From positions 795,819 to 859,818 of the forward strand of contig NZ_FO538765.1 of assembly GCF_000968135.1 (NCBI RefSeq): a stretch of 64,000 bases of DNA, in the 5' to 3' direction. The translations under genes and the position numbers were made by a program. Numbering within the stretch: position 1 is the first letter of the stretch; each line of letters starts with the position of its first letter. Shown piece by piece: positions 1 to 7,062 of this stretch. The notes beneath the pieces were generated by a model. The model was not told the origin of the DNA, did not search any database, and worked only from the letters and a program-made list of their open reading frames with translations. Origin of the DNA: Magnetospira sp. QH-2. GTDB taxonomy: Bacteria > Pseudomonadota > Alphaproteobacteria > Rhodospirillales > Magnetospiraceae.

Positions 1-1
1 G

Positions 2-982
2 GGCAATGCTGCTCTGGCCCATCGAATTTGGAAAGAGACCGAATGGACCGTGAATCCCCGTCACATTTACGGCGACTACATGTTCGTCAACAGCTACGAA
101 CTGCTCACTCCCGATGCGACTGGGATTTACCGGCTCACTGACAGGGGAAAGGATTTCCTTGCCGGTGACGAGTCGTCCGTTGTCCGGGAGATCGATGACC
201 TCGAAGGCATTCCGAAACTGCTGGAAATCCTGTCCACCAAGACCTCGGCCCGCAAAGCGGACCTGATCGGCGAATGGAGCGAGTTCCTTGCGGAAAACTC
301 CAAGTGGTCCACTCCGAAGGGCATTGCCGATACCATGCGTCGGCGACTGAACAACCTGATTGGTAGAGGATACGTTTCAAGGACGGGTAACGCCTACCAG
401 ATCACGCCTGCCGGGATCACCTATCTGGGTGAACATGCGGGTGGTGCTGCTTCCGAGAAGATCTCGATGCGGAAGACGATCTCCGACTACAACGGCAATC
501 GGTTGGAGGAATTTCGATCCCGTCTGATATCCATGGACCCATACGCTTTCGAAGCCTTGGTCGGGAGCCTTCTTGAAGCAATGGATTACGAAGATGTGGT
601 CGTCACCAAGCAGAGCGGCGACAAGGGCGTGGACGTGGTGGCCCGCTATCAGTTCGGCATCACCGAGATCACCGAAGTCGTGCAGGTCAAACGCCAGCAG
701 GGAACCATCACCCGCCCGATCCTCGATCAACTCAGGGGAGCCTTGCACTATCACAACGCCATCCGAGGCACGATCATCACGCTGGGTAAATTCGCCAAGG
801 GAACGAAGGATGCGGCGATCCATCCCGGTGCCCCACCGATCACCCTGATCGACGGCGACAAACTGATCGAACTTCTGGTCAAGCATGGAATCGGCATCAA
901 GAAGCGTCAGGAGGTTTTACTTGAGGTTGATGAGGCGTTTTTCAAGGATGCGGAAGAAGAACCGATGTCCGAGGACGATTGA
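2..982 (+). CDS. Mrr-like restriction endonuclease, 5'-truncated by the window edge
   Basis: The reading frame is open from the first bases, so the GTG at 50 is probably internal and the true start lies upstream. The visible part is about 326 residues. The first ~150 residues look like winged-helix DNA-binding segments (a region around 'GIYRLTDRGKDFL' and another around 'SRTGNAYQITPAGITYLG'). The C-terminal ~150 residues match the Mrr catalytic domain: 'DPYAFEALVGSLLEAMDY', then 'GDKGVDVVAR' (acidic residue of the PD-(D/E)xK core), then 'VVQVKRQ' (the QxK arm). Mrr-family enzymes cut DNA, often methylated DNA. The gene sits in the integrated element that also carries methyltransferases, so a role in defence or inter-element conflict is likely, but substrate specificity cannot be read. 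It converges with the minus-strand gene ending at 985, only 2 nt away. Confidence 0.82.
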   Translation, partial: GNAALAHRIWKETEWTVNPRHIYGDYMFVNSYELLTPDATGIYRLTDRGKDFLAGDESSVVREIDDLEGIPKLLEILSTKTSARKADLIGEWSEFLAENSKWSTPKGIADTMRRRLNNLIGRGYVSRTGNAYQITPAGITYLGEHAGGAASEKISMRKTISDYNGNRLEEFRSRLISMDPYAFEALVGSLLEAMDYEDVVVTKQSGDKGVDVVARYQFGITEITEVVQVKRQQGTITRPILDQLRGALHYHNAIRGTIITLGKFAKGTKDAAIHPGAPPITLIDGDKLIELLVKHGIGIKKRQEVLLEVDEAFFKDAEEEPMSEDD

Positions 983-984
983 AG

Positions 985-2025
985 CTAATCAGCCTTCAGA
1001 GGTCCGTCGCCAATGACTGTTCCAATACGGTTTGTGAGTTTCGTACAGAGGTCTTCGGCATCGGACCAAACAATGTGATTGAACTGCCGAATATCGAAGT
1101 GAAGATGGTCGGTCATATCGTGCCGACATGTCCAAATAATTGGGATATCAAGGCCATGGGCAAAACCAGCCTCGAAGTAGACGCCACCCCGTGCTTCATA
1201 GATTTGACCATCGTCTAGTTCCAAGACACGGGCCGTAAAATCTGCAACGAGAAATCTTGACCGCCGAATATCAGCAATGATTTCATCGTCGATCTTGTTG
1301 ATATGCTCTTTGCGATCAATGCGAATTGGATCATACCCGGATTCTCTGATCGCCTTTTCAAAGCCCAGTTCATAAACCTCGTCCATGGACGGATCAAACC
1401 ACATGGCAACAAAGGCTTCGTGGGATACGGAAGGTCGCGAACTCCGCTCCGCTACATGGGCAAACCCTTCAGGTTGAACGACAATATCAGGGATTGGGCC
1501 ATTTGAGCCTAGTTCCAGATATCCGCGTCTCTCCAAGAATTTTAAGAGGAACTGCAACTCCTCATGTTGTGCCGATGCAGACCACGCCAGCAGATAGTTT
1601 GCACTATCTGAATAGGTTGTCATCGAGATTGAATGGAGGTTGCCACCTCCATCTTGTTGAACATCCAACAAAGGCAGGAAACTAAGATTCTGTCCAATGT
1701 GTTGGCTTATTCTGACCAGATAACCAAGGAGCCATTCGGCCCTATCGTTCGGGTGGGGAAGCGACCGTCCACGAACTTCTTTGAGCGTCGTAGATGTAAC
1801 GAGTGCCTCTGCTCCAATGAGGTTTTGCTCGACGATCCACTGAGTAATGCTCATGCGTTCATCGTCGGACAGATACTCGATCATGGCTCTGGCCGTACCT
1901 GTAAGTATGTACCGCCCACCGGCTCGCGGGGACTCGATAACCTGTTGGTCCCCGAAATCTCCGCTATGAACAAGACTTGCTGCCGTTTTCCAAATTGGGC
2001 ACTCAAAATTCTCGGACATACTCAT
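985..2025 (-). CDS. Nucleoside 2-deoxyribosyltransferase-fold protein with large N-terminal domain
   Basis: About 346 residues if it starts at the ATG at 2025, which has AAGG 5 nt upstream; the frame also allows a TTG at 2052. The first ~200 residues are not recognised. The C-terminal ~130 residues start 'SHEAFVAMWFDPSMDEVY' and continue through 'RSRFLVADFT' to 'GGVYFEAGFAHGLDIPII'. That pattern (phosphate-loop-like strand, Asp in ADFT, Glu in YFEAG) resembles the nucleoside 2-deoxyribosyltransferase/TIR-like fold, in which the Glu is the nucleophile acting on N-glycosidic bonds. This family assignment is from motif order only. The gene lies downstream of a HTH regulator gene on the same strand (54 nt between the stop and the ATG used here), which suggests an operon. 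A base- or NAD-degrading effector role in defence is an inference. Confidence 0.6.
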   Translation of the reverse strand: MSMSENFECPIWKTAASLVHSGDFGDQQVIESPRAGGRYILTGTARAMIEYLSDDERMSITQWIVEQNLIGAEALVTSTTLKEVRGRSLPHPNDRAEWLLGYLVRISQHIGQNLSFLPLLDVQQDGGGNLHSISMTTYSDSANYLLAWSASAQHEELQFLLKFLERRGYLELGSNGPIPDIVVQPEGFAHVAERSSRPSVSHEAFVAMWFDPSMDEVYELGFEKAIRESGYDPIRIDRKEHINKIDDEIIADIRRSRFLVADFTARVLELDDGQIYEARGGVYFEAGFAHGLDIPIIWTCRHDMTDHLHFDIRQFNHIVWSDAEDLCTKLTNRIGTVIGDGPLKAD

Positions 2026-2078
2026 ACCTTGCTGAGGTTGAGGAACTGTCAAAGTAAACTCGATCCCGATATCGCCAA

Positions 2079-2426
2079 TTACCGTCGCCTGGAGTCCAAC
2101 ACACCAATCACGCCTACCAGGATTTCCAGATCGCTTTCCGGTAAGAGTTCCGCCGCATTCCTGACTGTCTTGGCGTTGTCCGATAGGGTGTCGTCGTCGG
2201 TCGAGCGGATCGCTACGTCCTCGAAAAAGTCCAGAATATTTACATTCAGCCTGCCCGCCACCTGTTCCAGGGTGACCAGGGAGGGGAGAGTTTTTCCTCT
2301 CTCGAAGTTACTGATCGTCTCGACTGATTTTCCCAATAGCTCTGCAAGCTGAACCTGGGTGAGGCCACGTGCCTCCCTGAGTTCCTTCAACCTGCGTCCA
2401 AGCTGTATTCCAAGTGATTCCGTCAT
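2079..2426 (-). CDS. Cro/CI-type HTH transcriptional regulator
   Basis: About 115 residues from the ATG at 2426 (AAGG 9 nt upstream); a TTG at 2471 would add 15 residues. Residues ~6-65 are a textbook HTH_3 domain: 'LGRRLKELREARGLTQVQL' for helices 1-2, then 'LLGKSVETISNFERGK' for the recognition region, then 'LPSLVTLEQVAGRL'. The remaining ~45 residues are acidic and may mediate oligomerisation. It probably regulates itself and the deoxyribosyltransferase-fold gene that follows. An 11-bp imperfect direct repeat in its upstream region (2474-2510) is a candidate operator. Confidence 0.85.
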   Translation of the reverse strand: MTESLGIQLGRRLKELREARGLTQVQLAELLGKSVETISNFERGKTLPSLVTLEQVAGRLNVNILDFFEDVAIRSTDDDTLSDNAKTVRNAAELLPESDLEILVGVIGVLDSRRR

Positions 2427-2473
2427 GTCCCGAACCTTGATCTGTAGTTCCGGGCTTGACCATTGACGCAATT

Positions 2474-2510
2474 TTCCGTCTTATATAGTTGATGTAATAT
2501 TCCGTGTTAT
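2474..2510. promoter_or_regulatory. Candidate operator: direct repeat TTCCGTSTTAT
   Basis: TTCCGTCTTAT (2474-2484) and TTCCGTGTTAT (2500-2510) match at 10 of 11 positions with starts 26 bp apart. They sit in the divergent intergenic region between the HTH regulator (minus strand) and the lipoprotein gene (plus strand). Two sites 2.5 helical turns apart next to a regulator gene fit an operator, but binding is an inference. Confidence 0.4.
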
Positions 2511-2550
2511 CGAGTCGAAAATCTCGCTCTACCATTTCAAGGGGGTTTCA

Positions 2551-2871
2551 ATGCAACGCATCGTCACGCTGATTTCCGCTATTGCTCTGACTGGAGCTTT
2601 GGCTGCCTGCCAGACCACCGGGTCATCCACGTCCACGTCTTCGTCTTCGGCATCCAGCGGGTCGTCGGATGTGGCGAAAGTAGTCGCTCAAGTCAAATCC
2701 GATAACGACTTCGCTGCCCTTTGTGCTGCGTCGGCATCGAACCCCGCTGCCGGTCGGCAGGCCGTCACCAATGCCGTGGGCAAACTGGTTGCCGGTGGTG
2801 AGATCGATGGCAGCCCCGGTCAGGTCGGGCAGGAAGCTGGTAAGCAGATTGCCATGGAATGCCGCCGCTAA
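2551..2871 (+). CDS. Small secreted lipoprotein, unknown function
   Basis: A 106-residue protein with a clear lipoprotein signal: 'MQRIVTLISAIALTGALAAC' ends in the lipobox LAAC with Cys20 as the lipidation site. A Ser/Thr-rich linker (residues ~22-40) follows, then a small folded part with two further Cys (Cys58 and one near the C-terminus). The start has AAGGGGG 6 nt upstream. It is followed 33 nt later by a secreted hydrolase gene on the same strand. No family is recognised. It is most likely anchored in the outer membrane. Confidence 0.75.
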   Translation: MQRIVTLISAIALTGALAACQTTGSSTSTSSSSASSGSSDVAKVVAQVKSDNDFAALCAASASNPAAGRQAVTNAVGKLVAGGEIDGSPGQVGQEAGKQIAMECRR

Positions 2872-2904
2872 GGCGACGCTAGGACAGGTTCCGTGGGGAA
2901 TGGA

Positions 2905-3912
2905 ATGCGACGAACTACTGGATTTCTTATCGTCATGGCGGCTTTGGTAGCGTCTCTGGCGACGACAGCCGAAGCAGGCGAAATCATTACCTTCCAGTCG
3001 CCAGTATTCCATTCCCCAACTTATCTTTACCGTCATGATTTCAAGAAGACGCGACCGGCGACTCTCGAAATCTTCCTCCCGGAAGATTTCCGCAAGGATC
3101 GTAAATATCCCGCCCTGGTCATCGCCCACGGTGCGGGTGGGGTGAACGGGCGGAATCGCTGGTGGCGGGATGAGTTTCTGAAGCGGAGTTTCATCGTCGG
3201 CCAGATCGATAGCTATCGTCCGCGTGGCGTAAAGAACACGCTCCTCGATCCGTTTTCCGTCACCAACGACGAGATGATCGCCGATGGGTTCATTGCCCTG
3301 AAGGAAATTGCCAAACACCCGAATGTGGACCGCCAACGCATCGGCATCATGGGCGGTTCGAAGGGAGGCATCGTCGCGTTGTATACCGCCATGGAAGCAT
3401 TACGACGGAATTTCATCGCCGATGATCTACGCTATGCCTTCCATGTCGCCAAATATCCGTACTGTGGCTACTACCCTTTAAACATGACCCTGACCGGCTC
3501 ACCGGTTCTGATGATGACGGCGGGGAAGGATCGTTTGACGTGGCCGGTCCACTGCCGCCGATTTGTCGAACGGACGGAAAGTCCGTCCATCGAATACCTC
3601 GAATATCCTGGCCTCGGGCATTCGTTCGACACCCCCAGCCTGCTCACTCTCCCAGTGCCGTCATTCGAAGTTCCGGTGTGGTCGCCAAATGCCTGCTTTT
3701 TCGAGCAAAGAGCGGATGGCGTCTTCATCGAAGGGACTTCGGGTCGAGCTACGCTTACCAAGGAAGATCGGGAGGCTATTCGTGCTAAGGGAGGGATGTG
3801 CGAGCCGGATACCAATCCGACCGAGACGCTCTACAAAACGCCACTTGATGCGATGAACAAGGCACGACTACGGATTTTCAATTTTGTGAAGCCGTTCAGA
3901 GGGCCGTCGTGA
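2905..3912 (+). CDS. Secreted alpha/beta hydrolase (dienelactone hydrolase-like)
   Basis: About 335 residues from the ATG at 2905 (a GTG at 2893 is also in frame). Residues 1-24 form a signal peptide ending near 'ATTAEA'. The mature part has an alpha/beta hydrolase core: strand and oxyanion region 'PALVIAHGAGGVNG', nucleophile elbow 'GIMGGSKGGIVAL' (Ser in G-x-S-x-G), acid in 'TAGKDRLTW', and His in 'YPGLGHSFD'. The triad is complete, so the enzyme should be an active periplasmic or secreted esterase or dienelactone hydrolase-type enzyme. The substrate is unknown. It probably shares a transcript with the lipoprotein upstream. Confidence 0.78.
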   Translation: MRRTTGFLIVMAALVASLATTAEAGEIITFQSPVFHSPTYLYRHDFKKTRPATLEIFLPEDFRKDRKYPALVIAHGAGGVNGRNRWWRDEFLKRSFIVGQIDSYRPRGVKNTLLDPFSVTNDEMIADGFIALKEIAKHPNVDRQRIGIMGGSKGGIVALYTAMEALRRNFIADDLRYAFHVAKYPYCGYYPLNMTLTGSPVLMMTAGKDRLTWPVHCRRFVERTESPSIEYLEYPGLGHSFDTPSLLTLPVPSFEVPVWSPNACFFEQRADGVFIEGTSGRATLTKEDREAIRAKGGMCEPDTNPTETLYKTPLDAMNKARLRIFNFVKPFRGPS

Positions 3913-4124
3913 ATACCGGGGATTCCGTTGCCGTCTGCCTCTACAGGGAAATCGATGCTGTCGATCCGCTTCTGATCAGGCTCGGAGCCATCAAGCTCGT
4001 CGAGATCAATGGTGCCAACCGGGCGAGGTCGAAGTGCCGTTGGTACATCGAAGAGTGCGGAATATCAGAGATGGCTGACCATTGGCGGACCTTATTGGTC
4101 GAGATAAATTTGATCGTTCAATAA
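3909..4124 (+). CDS. Possible small ORF, translationally coupled, unknown
   Basis: A 71-codon frame beginning with GTG that overlaps the stop codon of the hydrolase gene by 4 nt (GTGA). That arrangement is typical of coupled genes, but no independent Shine-Dalgarno sequence, domain or signal is visible. The product would contain two Cys and a mixed charged sequence. It may be an uncalled small gene or chance. Confidence 0.3.
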   Translation: MNTGDSVAVCLYREIDAVDPLLIRLGAIKLVEINGANRARSKCRWYIEECGISEMADHWRTLLVEINLIVQ

Positions 4125-4429
4125 AACGGCATCCCGTTCGGCTGCTCCGTTCAACAAAGATTCTCAATATATCTTTTCTTGATATGGTCAAATATAAATA
4201 ATGATTTCCACGTGGTGTCTTCCATATAATCGAAGTTTATAAATAGAAATGGTGTCGGAGTAGAAACCGTTCCAACATATTCGTTAGGTATTTTCACATA
4301 CCAACCTCTATTGAAGTTGTGCTGATCTTACGAACCTCGTTGGCTGTTTTCTACCCCGTGCCGGGAGCCGACGAGGTTCTTCTTTTATCAACATATGGCA
4401 GTCAGCGACGAGAGGAGGTGTAGAGATAA
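4125..4429. other. AT-rich intergenic region with a strong stem-loop
   Basis: This stretch is clearly richer in A and T than its surroundings and holds no convincing gene. Its main content is the stem-loop at 4332-4379 and the Shine-Dalgarno sequence (AGGAGGTG, 4413-4420) of the following gene. Low GC and lack of coding sequence suit an element backbone or replication/nicking region. Confidence 0.5.
4332..4379. repeat. 14-bp stem, 20-nt loop hairpin upstream of the HUH-like gene
   Basis: GAACCTCGTTGGCT (4332-4345) pairs with AGCCGACGAGGTTC (4366-4379) over 14 bp with one G.T wobble. On the plus strand it is followed by TTCTTTT, so it could be a rho-independent terminator of the genes to the left. 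Because it lies 50 nt before a probable HUH endonuclease gene, it could instead be the double-strand origin or nick-site hairpin. The sequence alone does not decide. Confidence 0.6.
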
Positions 4430-4981
4430 ATGGTGAATTCAGTACGATGGCAATTCGTCTCGTGTTTGAGCGAGATGAACTGGCGGGATGGGTTGGCGTA
4501 TACGTTGACCTTTCCATTTCAGATGGCTGAAAGTCGAAAACGGGTAGAAAAAGAACTCAGGTTCTTTTTCAACGTACTCGACAAAGCCGTCTTCGGACGA
4601 CGCTCGCTTCGTAGCGACGCCCATCGGTGTCAGCGGATCAACATGATCGAAGGTGGGCCGCTGGGCGACAATTTCCATTGCCATGGATTGATACGGCCTT
4701 CGAGTCATCCCGAAGCGAAGATTATCGAAAGCTGTACCCTGCAACAAGCAATGGAGGAAATATGGAACAACAAAATGAGGAGCGTTCTCACCTTTGACAG
4801 AGAGTATTTCGGCAACAAAGCCATCCCTGCGAGGATCGAGATCAATCCGGCTTTCGACAATGGCAACACGCCCGGTAAGTGGGCGAACTACATATGCAAG
4901 ACGATATCGGCTGAAAACAGTGAAGCACTGTGTCCGAAAACTTCTTGGTTTCACGATGGACCGGTGAACAAGGCAAGATAA
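4430..4981 (+). CDS. Probable HUH endonuclease / rolling-circle Rep-like protein
   Basis: A 183-residue protein with a strong Shine-Dalgarno sequence (AGGAGGTG, about 9 nt upstream). Residues 22-32 ('LAYTLTFPFQM') resemble the first Rep strand. Residues 72-88 ('MIEGGPLGDNFHCHGLI') hold a His-x-His pair (83 and 85) after a Gly-rich turn, as in motif 2 of HUH enzymes such as inovirus Gp2/YagK-type Reps. Residues 151-158 ('WANYICKT') give a Y-x-x-K motif (Tyr154) matching the single-Tyr catalytic motif 3. Spacing and order fit a small one-Tyr HUH nuclease that would nick and join single-stranded DNA during replication or mobilisation of the element. The family call rests on these motifs only. 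Confidence 0.5.
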   Translation: MVNSVRWQFVSCLSEMNWRDGLAYTLTFPFQMAESRKRVEKELRFFFNVLDKAVFGRRSLRSDAHRCQRINMIEGGPLGDNFHCHGLIRPSSHPEAKIIESCTLQQAMEEIWNNKMRSVLTFDREYFGNKAIPARIEINPAFDNGNTPGKWANYICKTISAENSEALCPKTSWFHDGPVNKAR

Positions 4982-5101
4982 AAGGCTCGAAAAACCATGG
5001 CGTCATTTTGAATGCGTGAGTATCTCCGCGTGATGAATTCGCCTGAAATATCAATATCAACTGGCGTCTAGAAGGGAGCTAGATGATCTCTACATACGGA
5101 C

Positions 5102-5302
5102 ATGAGAAGAAACGATAGTAAACTTAATACTACTGAAAATCCGAGACCTTCGATGAACCATCCCCTCGTCTCTCGTTTCGAAGAAACACAACCCGATCCA
5201 ACCATTGAGCAGACAATCACGGACAGCTTGTTGAGGCAGGCGATGTGTCGCCGCTGCCAGGAAAGACTGGACATGATCCTCGGCGACGAGGGCGGCAGAT
5301 AA
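5102..5302 (+). CDS. Small hypothetical protein with a CxxC motif
   Basis: A 66-residue frame with only a weak ribosome site; an in-frame ATG at 5153 would give 49 residues. The sequence is hydrophilic and contains 'MCRRCQERL', a CxxC that could bind metal. It is followed after 33 nt by a better-supported small gene. No family is recognised. Confidence 0.35.
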   Translation: MRRNDSKLNTTENPRPSMNHPLVSRFEETQPDPTIEQTITDSLLRQAMCRRCQERLDMILGDEGGR

Positions 5303-5335
5303 ATACCTCCAGTTACAATAATCTGGAGGACAAAC

Positions 5336-5653
5336 ATGTTGGATTGGAGAGACATCTATACACGCTGCAAAGACCTGGATATTTGCCAGAGCCAGTACCA
5401 GTTTAGTCGGGAGGTAATGGGGCGAAAGCCAAGTACGTTCTCTGCCGCCATGGCAGAAGATCGAACATTTTCGATGGAAACACTCACCCGAAGCTTTGTC
5501 CGAATTCAGGACATAATTACGAACAGCGAGGAGGAGGTGGAAACCACCGAAGGAGACGACCGGGAAGCCCTGATCGGTGGGATTGAGGACCTGGATGGCA
5601 TCCTTGATGAGATTTGGCAGGAAATCCGTCAGCGGGTTTATGACGATGAGTGA
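5336..5653 (+). CDS. Small acidic protein, DUF6626-like N-terminus
   Basis: A 105-residue protein with a good Shine-Dalgarno sequence (TGGAGGACA). Residues 1-40 ('WRDIYTRCKDLDICQSQYQF' then 'SREVMGRKPSTFSAAMA') resemble a small family of alphaproteobacterial proteins with a HTH-like pattern (DUF6626, from memory and unverified). The C-terminal half is strongly acidic and may form a coiled coil. The stop overlaps the start of the next gene (ATGAGTGA), so the two are co-translated. Confidence 0.55.
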   Translation: MLDWRDIYTRCKDLDICQSQYQFSREVMGRKPSTFSAAMAEDRTFSMETLTRSFVRIQDIITNSEEEVETTEGDDREALIGGIEDLDGILDEIWQEIRQRVYDDE

Positions 5654-6596
5654 GCCATGCTTCCGGCCTGATCCGGTGACCGAGTTGCTGCTCTGGCGAT
5701 TCATGCGGGGTCATCGCCGCCGGTACAAATTCCAACATGTGGTCACTGGTTTTTCCCTGCCCAATGAGGAGAGGGACACCAGCATTTTCATCATTCGAGG
5801 TTCATTCATGGGTCAAGAGTTCGCTGCTGAGTTTGGCGAACGGTCAACGGACGCCACCCACGGGTGGTGGGTTCGCAATACTCCGGCTCTCCTTGATTGG
5901 ATGACGTTCCAACGGCTGAAAACGCCTGAGATTCTTCCCGAGATTCGCCGGTCGGCAAGGGGGACGATCACGGAAGACCATCGTTTCGTCCATGCCGGGG
6001 CCATGGCGTATGGCGTCGCCATCAAATACATCCCGGAATTCTATCAATGGATGATCGATAATCTCGACCCTAGGTTCATTAACTTCGTATTGGACCACGA
6101 GCAGGACACCGAAGGCCGGGACGCCATTGCTTCGTATCAGTTTACCAATCTGCATGCGAAATGTTTCGTGAGCATTCGCCAGCGACAGATCGAAGGAAAA
6201 TGGATTTACCGTCTTCTCCTACCCGTATCCGCCGACCTCGCCACGGCGTTTAACCTGCTGCTGGTCGCCAGAATCAAAGCCCAGGGTATTGAGATCATCG
6301 GGTGCAGTCAGGATGACCGCCATCTGGGAACACGCTGCTCCCCCGACCTGAACGACAGCCTGCTGACCAGTGAAATGAACAAGCTTTCGCACTGGATTCG
6401 TCAAAGAGCGGAAGAGGACTTGACGGTCCTTCAGGAACTATTGGACTGGTCGCCGCCACCGACTCCTAAATTCTTCCCAAGCAAAGATACGAATGTGGCC
6501 CCATTACCCCAGCCAAGCATCATGAATCTTGTTGGAGATATTTTTAAAGGCGAAAGTATTGACGGAATCATAAATTGTGAAATCATGAATATATGA
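5646..6596 (+). CDS. Hypothetical protein of the integrated element
   Basis: About 316 residues from the ATG at 5646, which overlaps the previous stop codon; upstream in-frame ATGs exist at 5577 and 5640. No signal peptide or membrane segment is seen, and no domain is recognised. A His/Asp-containing central part ('FVLDHEQDTEGRDAIASYQF') and a Pro-rich stretch near residue 275 are visible. The last ~40 residues become AT-rich at the DNA level. It is followed by a further unknown gene on the same strand, suggesting one operon from 5336 to 7062. Confidence 0.6.
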   Translation: MSEPCFRPDPVTELLLWRFMRGHRRRYKFQHVVTGFSLPNEERDTSIFIIRGSFMGQEFAAEFGERSTDATHGWWVRNTPALLDWMTFQRLKTPEILPEIRRSARGTITEDHRFVHAGAMAYGVAIKYIPEFYQWMIDNLDPRFINFVLDHEQDTEGRDAIASYQFTNLHAKCFVSIRQRQIEGKWIYRLLLPVSADLATAFNLLLVARIKAQGIEIIGCSQDDRHLGTRCSPDLNDSLLTSEMNKLSHWIRQRAEEDLTVLQELLDWSPPPTPKFFPSKDTNVAPLPQPSIMNLVGDIFKGESIDGIINCEIMNI

Positions 6597-6621
6597 TCGA
6601 TTTTTATTAATGGAGTCGTCA

Positions 6622-7062
6622 ATGAAATTCAAATTGAGTTCGACAAAACGTCCCTCGGCAGTCGAACGCCGCAAGAAAAACCCGCGTGATATCGTGACGG
6701 ACGGCATCGATGTTCAGATCGAGTCCATCCAGGCCGCTGAAAAGGGCGAGGTGTTCACCGTGACCCGTCATCGGTACTTCGATGTGACCGAAGATGGCGT
6801 CACGAAGAAGGTAAAAAAGGAAATCCAGTCCAAACCGAAGCAGTGGTGGTGGCAGGATGGCGACCTGTTCCTGACCGAAATCCGCTACGGTTCTTCCGCC
6901 GTCGTTCAGCTTGAGGAAGGTATGCCCAGCATCGAATGCGGCAAGTCCTTGAAGGACGTGATTAAAACCCTCGAAGAGATCAAGAAAGCCGTCTTGGTCG
7001 GGGAGTTCGACGACCGCATTGCCGTCGCCCGTCAGCAAGCATCCCGCAAGAAGACGGCGTAG
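6622..7062 (+). CDS. Hypothetical basic protein of the integrated element
   Basis: About 146 residues from the ATG at 6622 (an ATG at 6610 is in frame). The N-terminus is Lys/Arg-rich ('RPSAVERRKKNPRDIV'), the centre is aromatic and beta-rich ('KQWWWQDGDLFLTEIRYG'), and the C-terminus is a probable helix ending 'ASRKKTA'. No family is recognised. It converges with the methyltransferase operon: its stop ends at 7062 and the opposing gene ends at 7063, with no gap. Confidence 0.6.
   Translation: MKFKLSSTKRPSAVERRKKNPRDIVTDGIDVQIESIQAAEKGEVFTVTRHRYFDVTEDGVTKKVKKEIQSKPKQWWWQDGDLFLTEIRYGSSAVVQLEEGMPSIECGKSLKDVIKTLEEIKKAVLVGEFDDRIAVARQQASRKKTA

Noticed and set aside
1633..2352. A 239-codon plus-strand frame opposite the HTH and deoxyribosyltransferase-fold genes
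   Set aside because: No domain, atypical composition, and both minus-strand genes show clear family motifs.
4439..4954. A 171-codon minus-strand frame opposite the HUH-like gene
   Set aside because: No ribosome site or motifs; the plus-strand frame has a strong Shine-Dalgarno sequence and ordered catalytic motifs.
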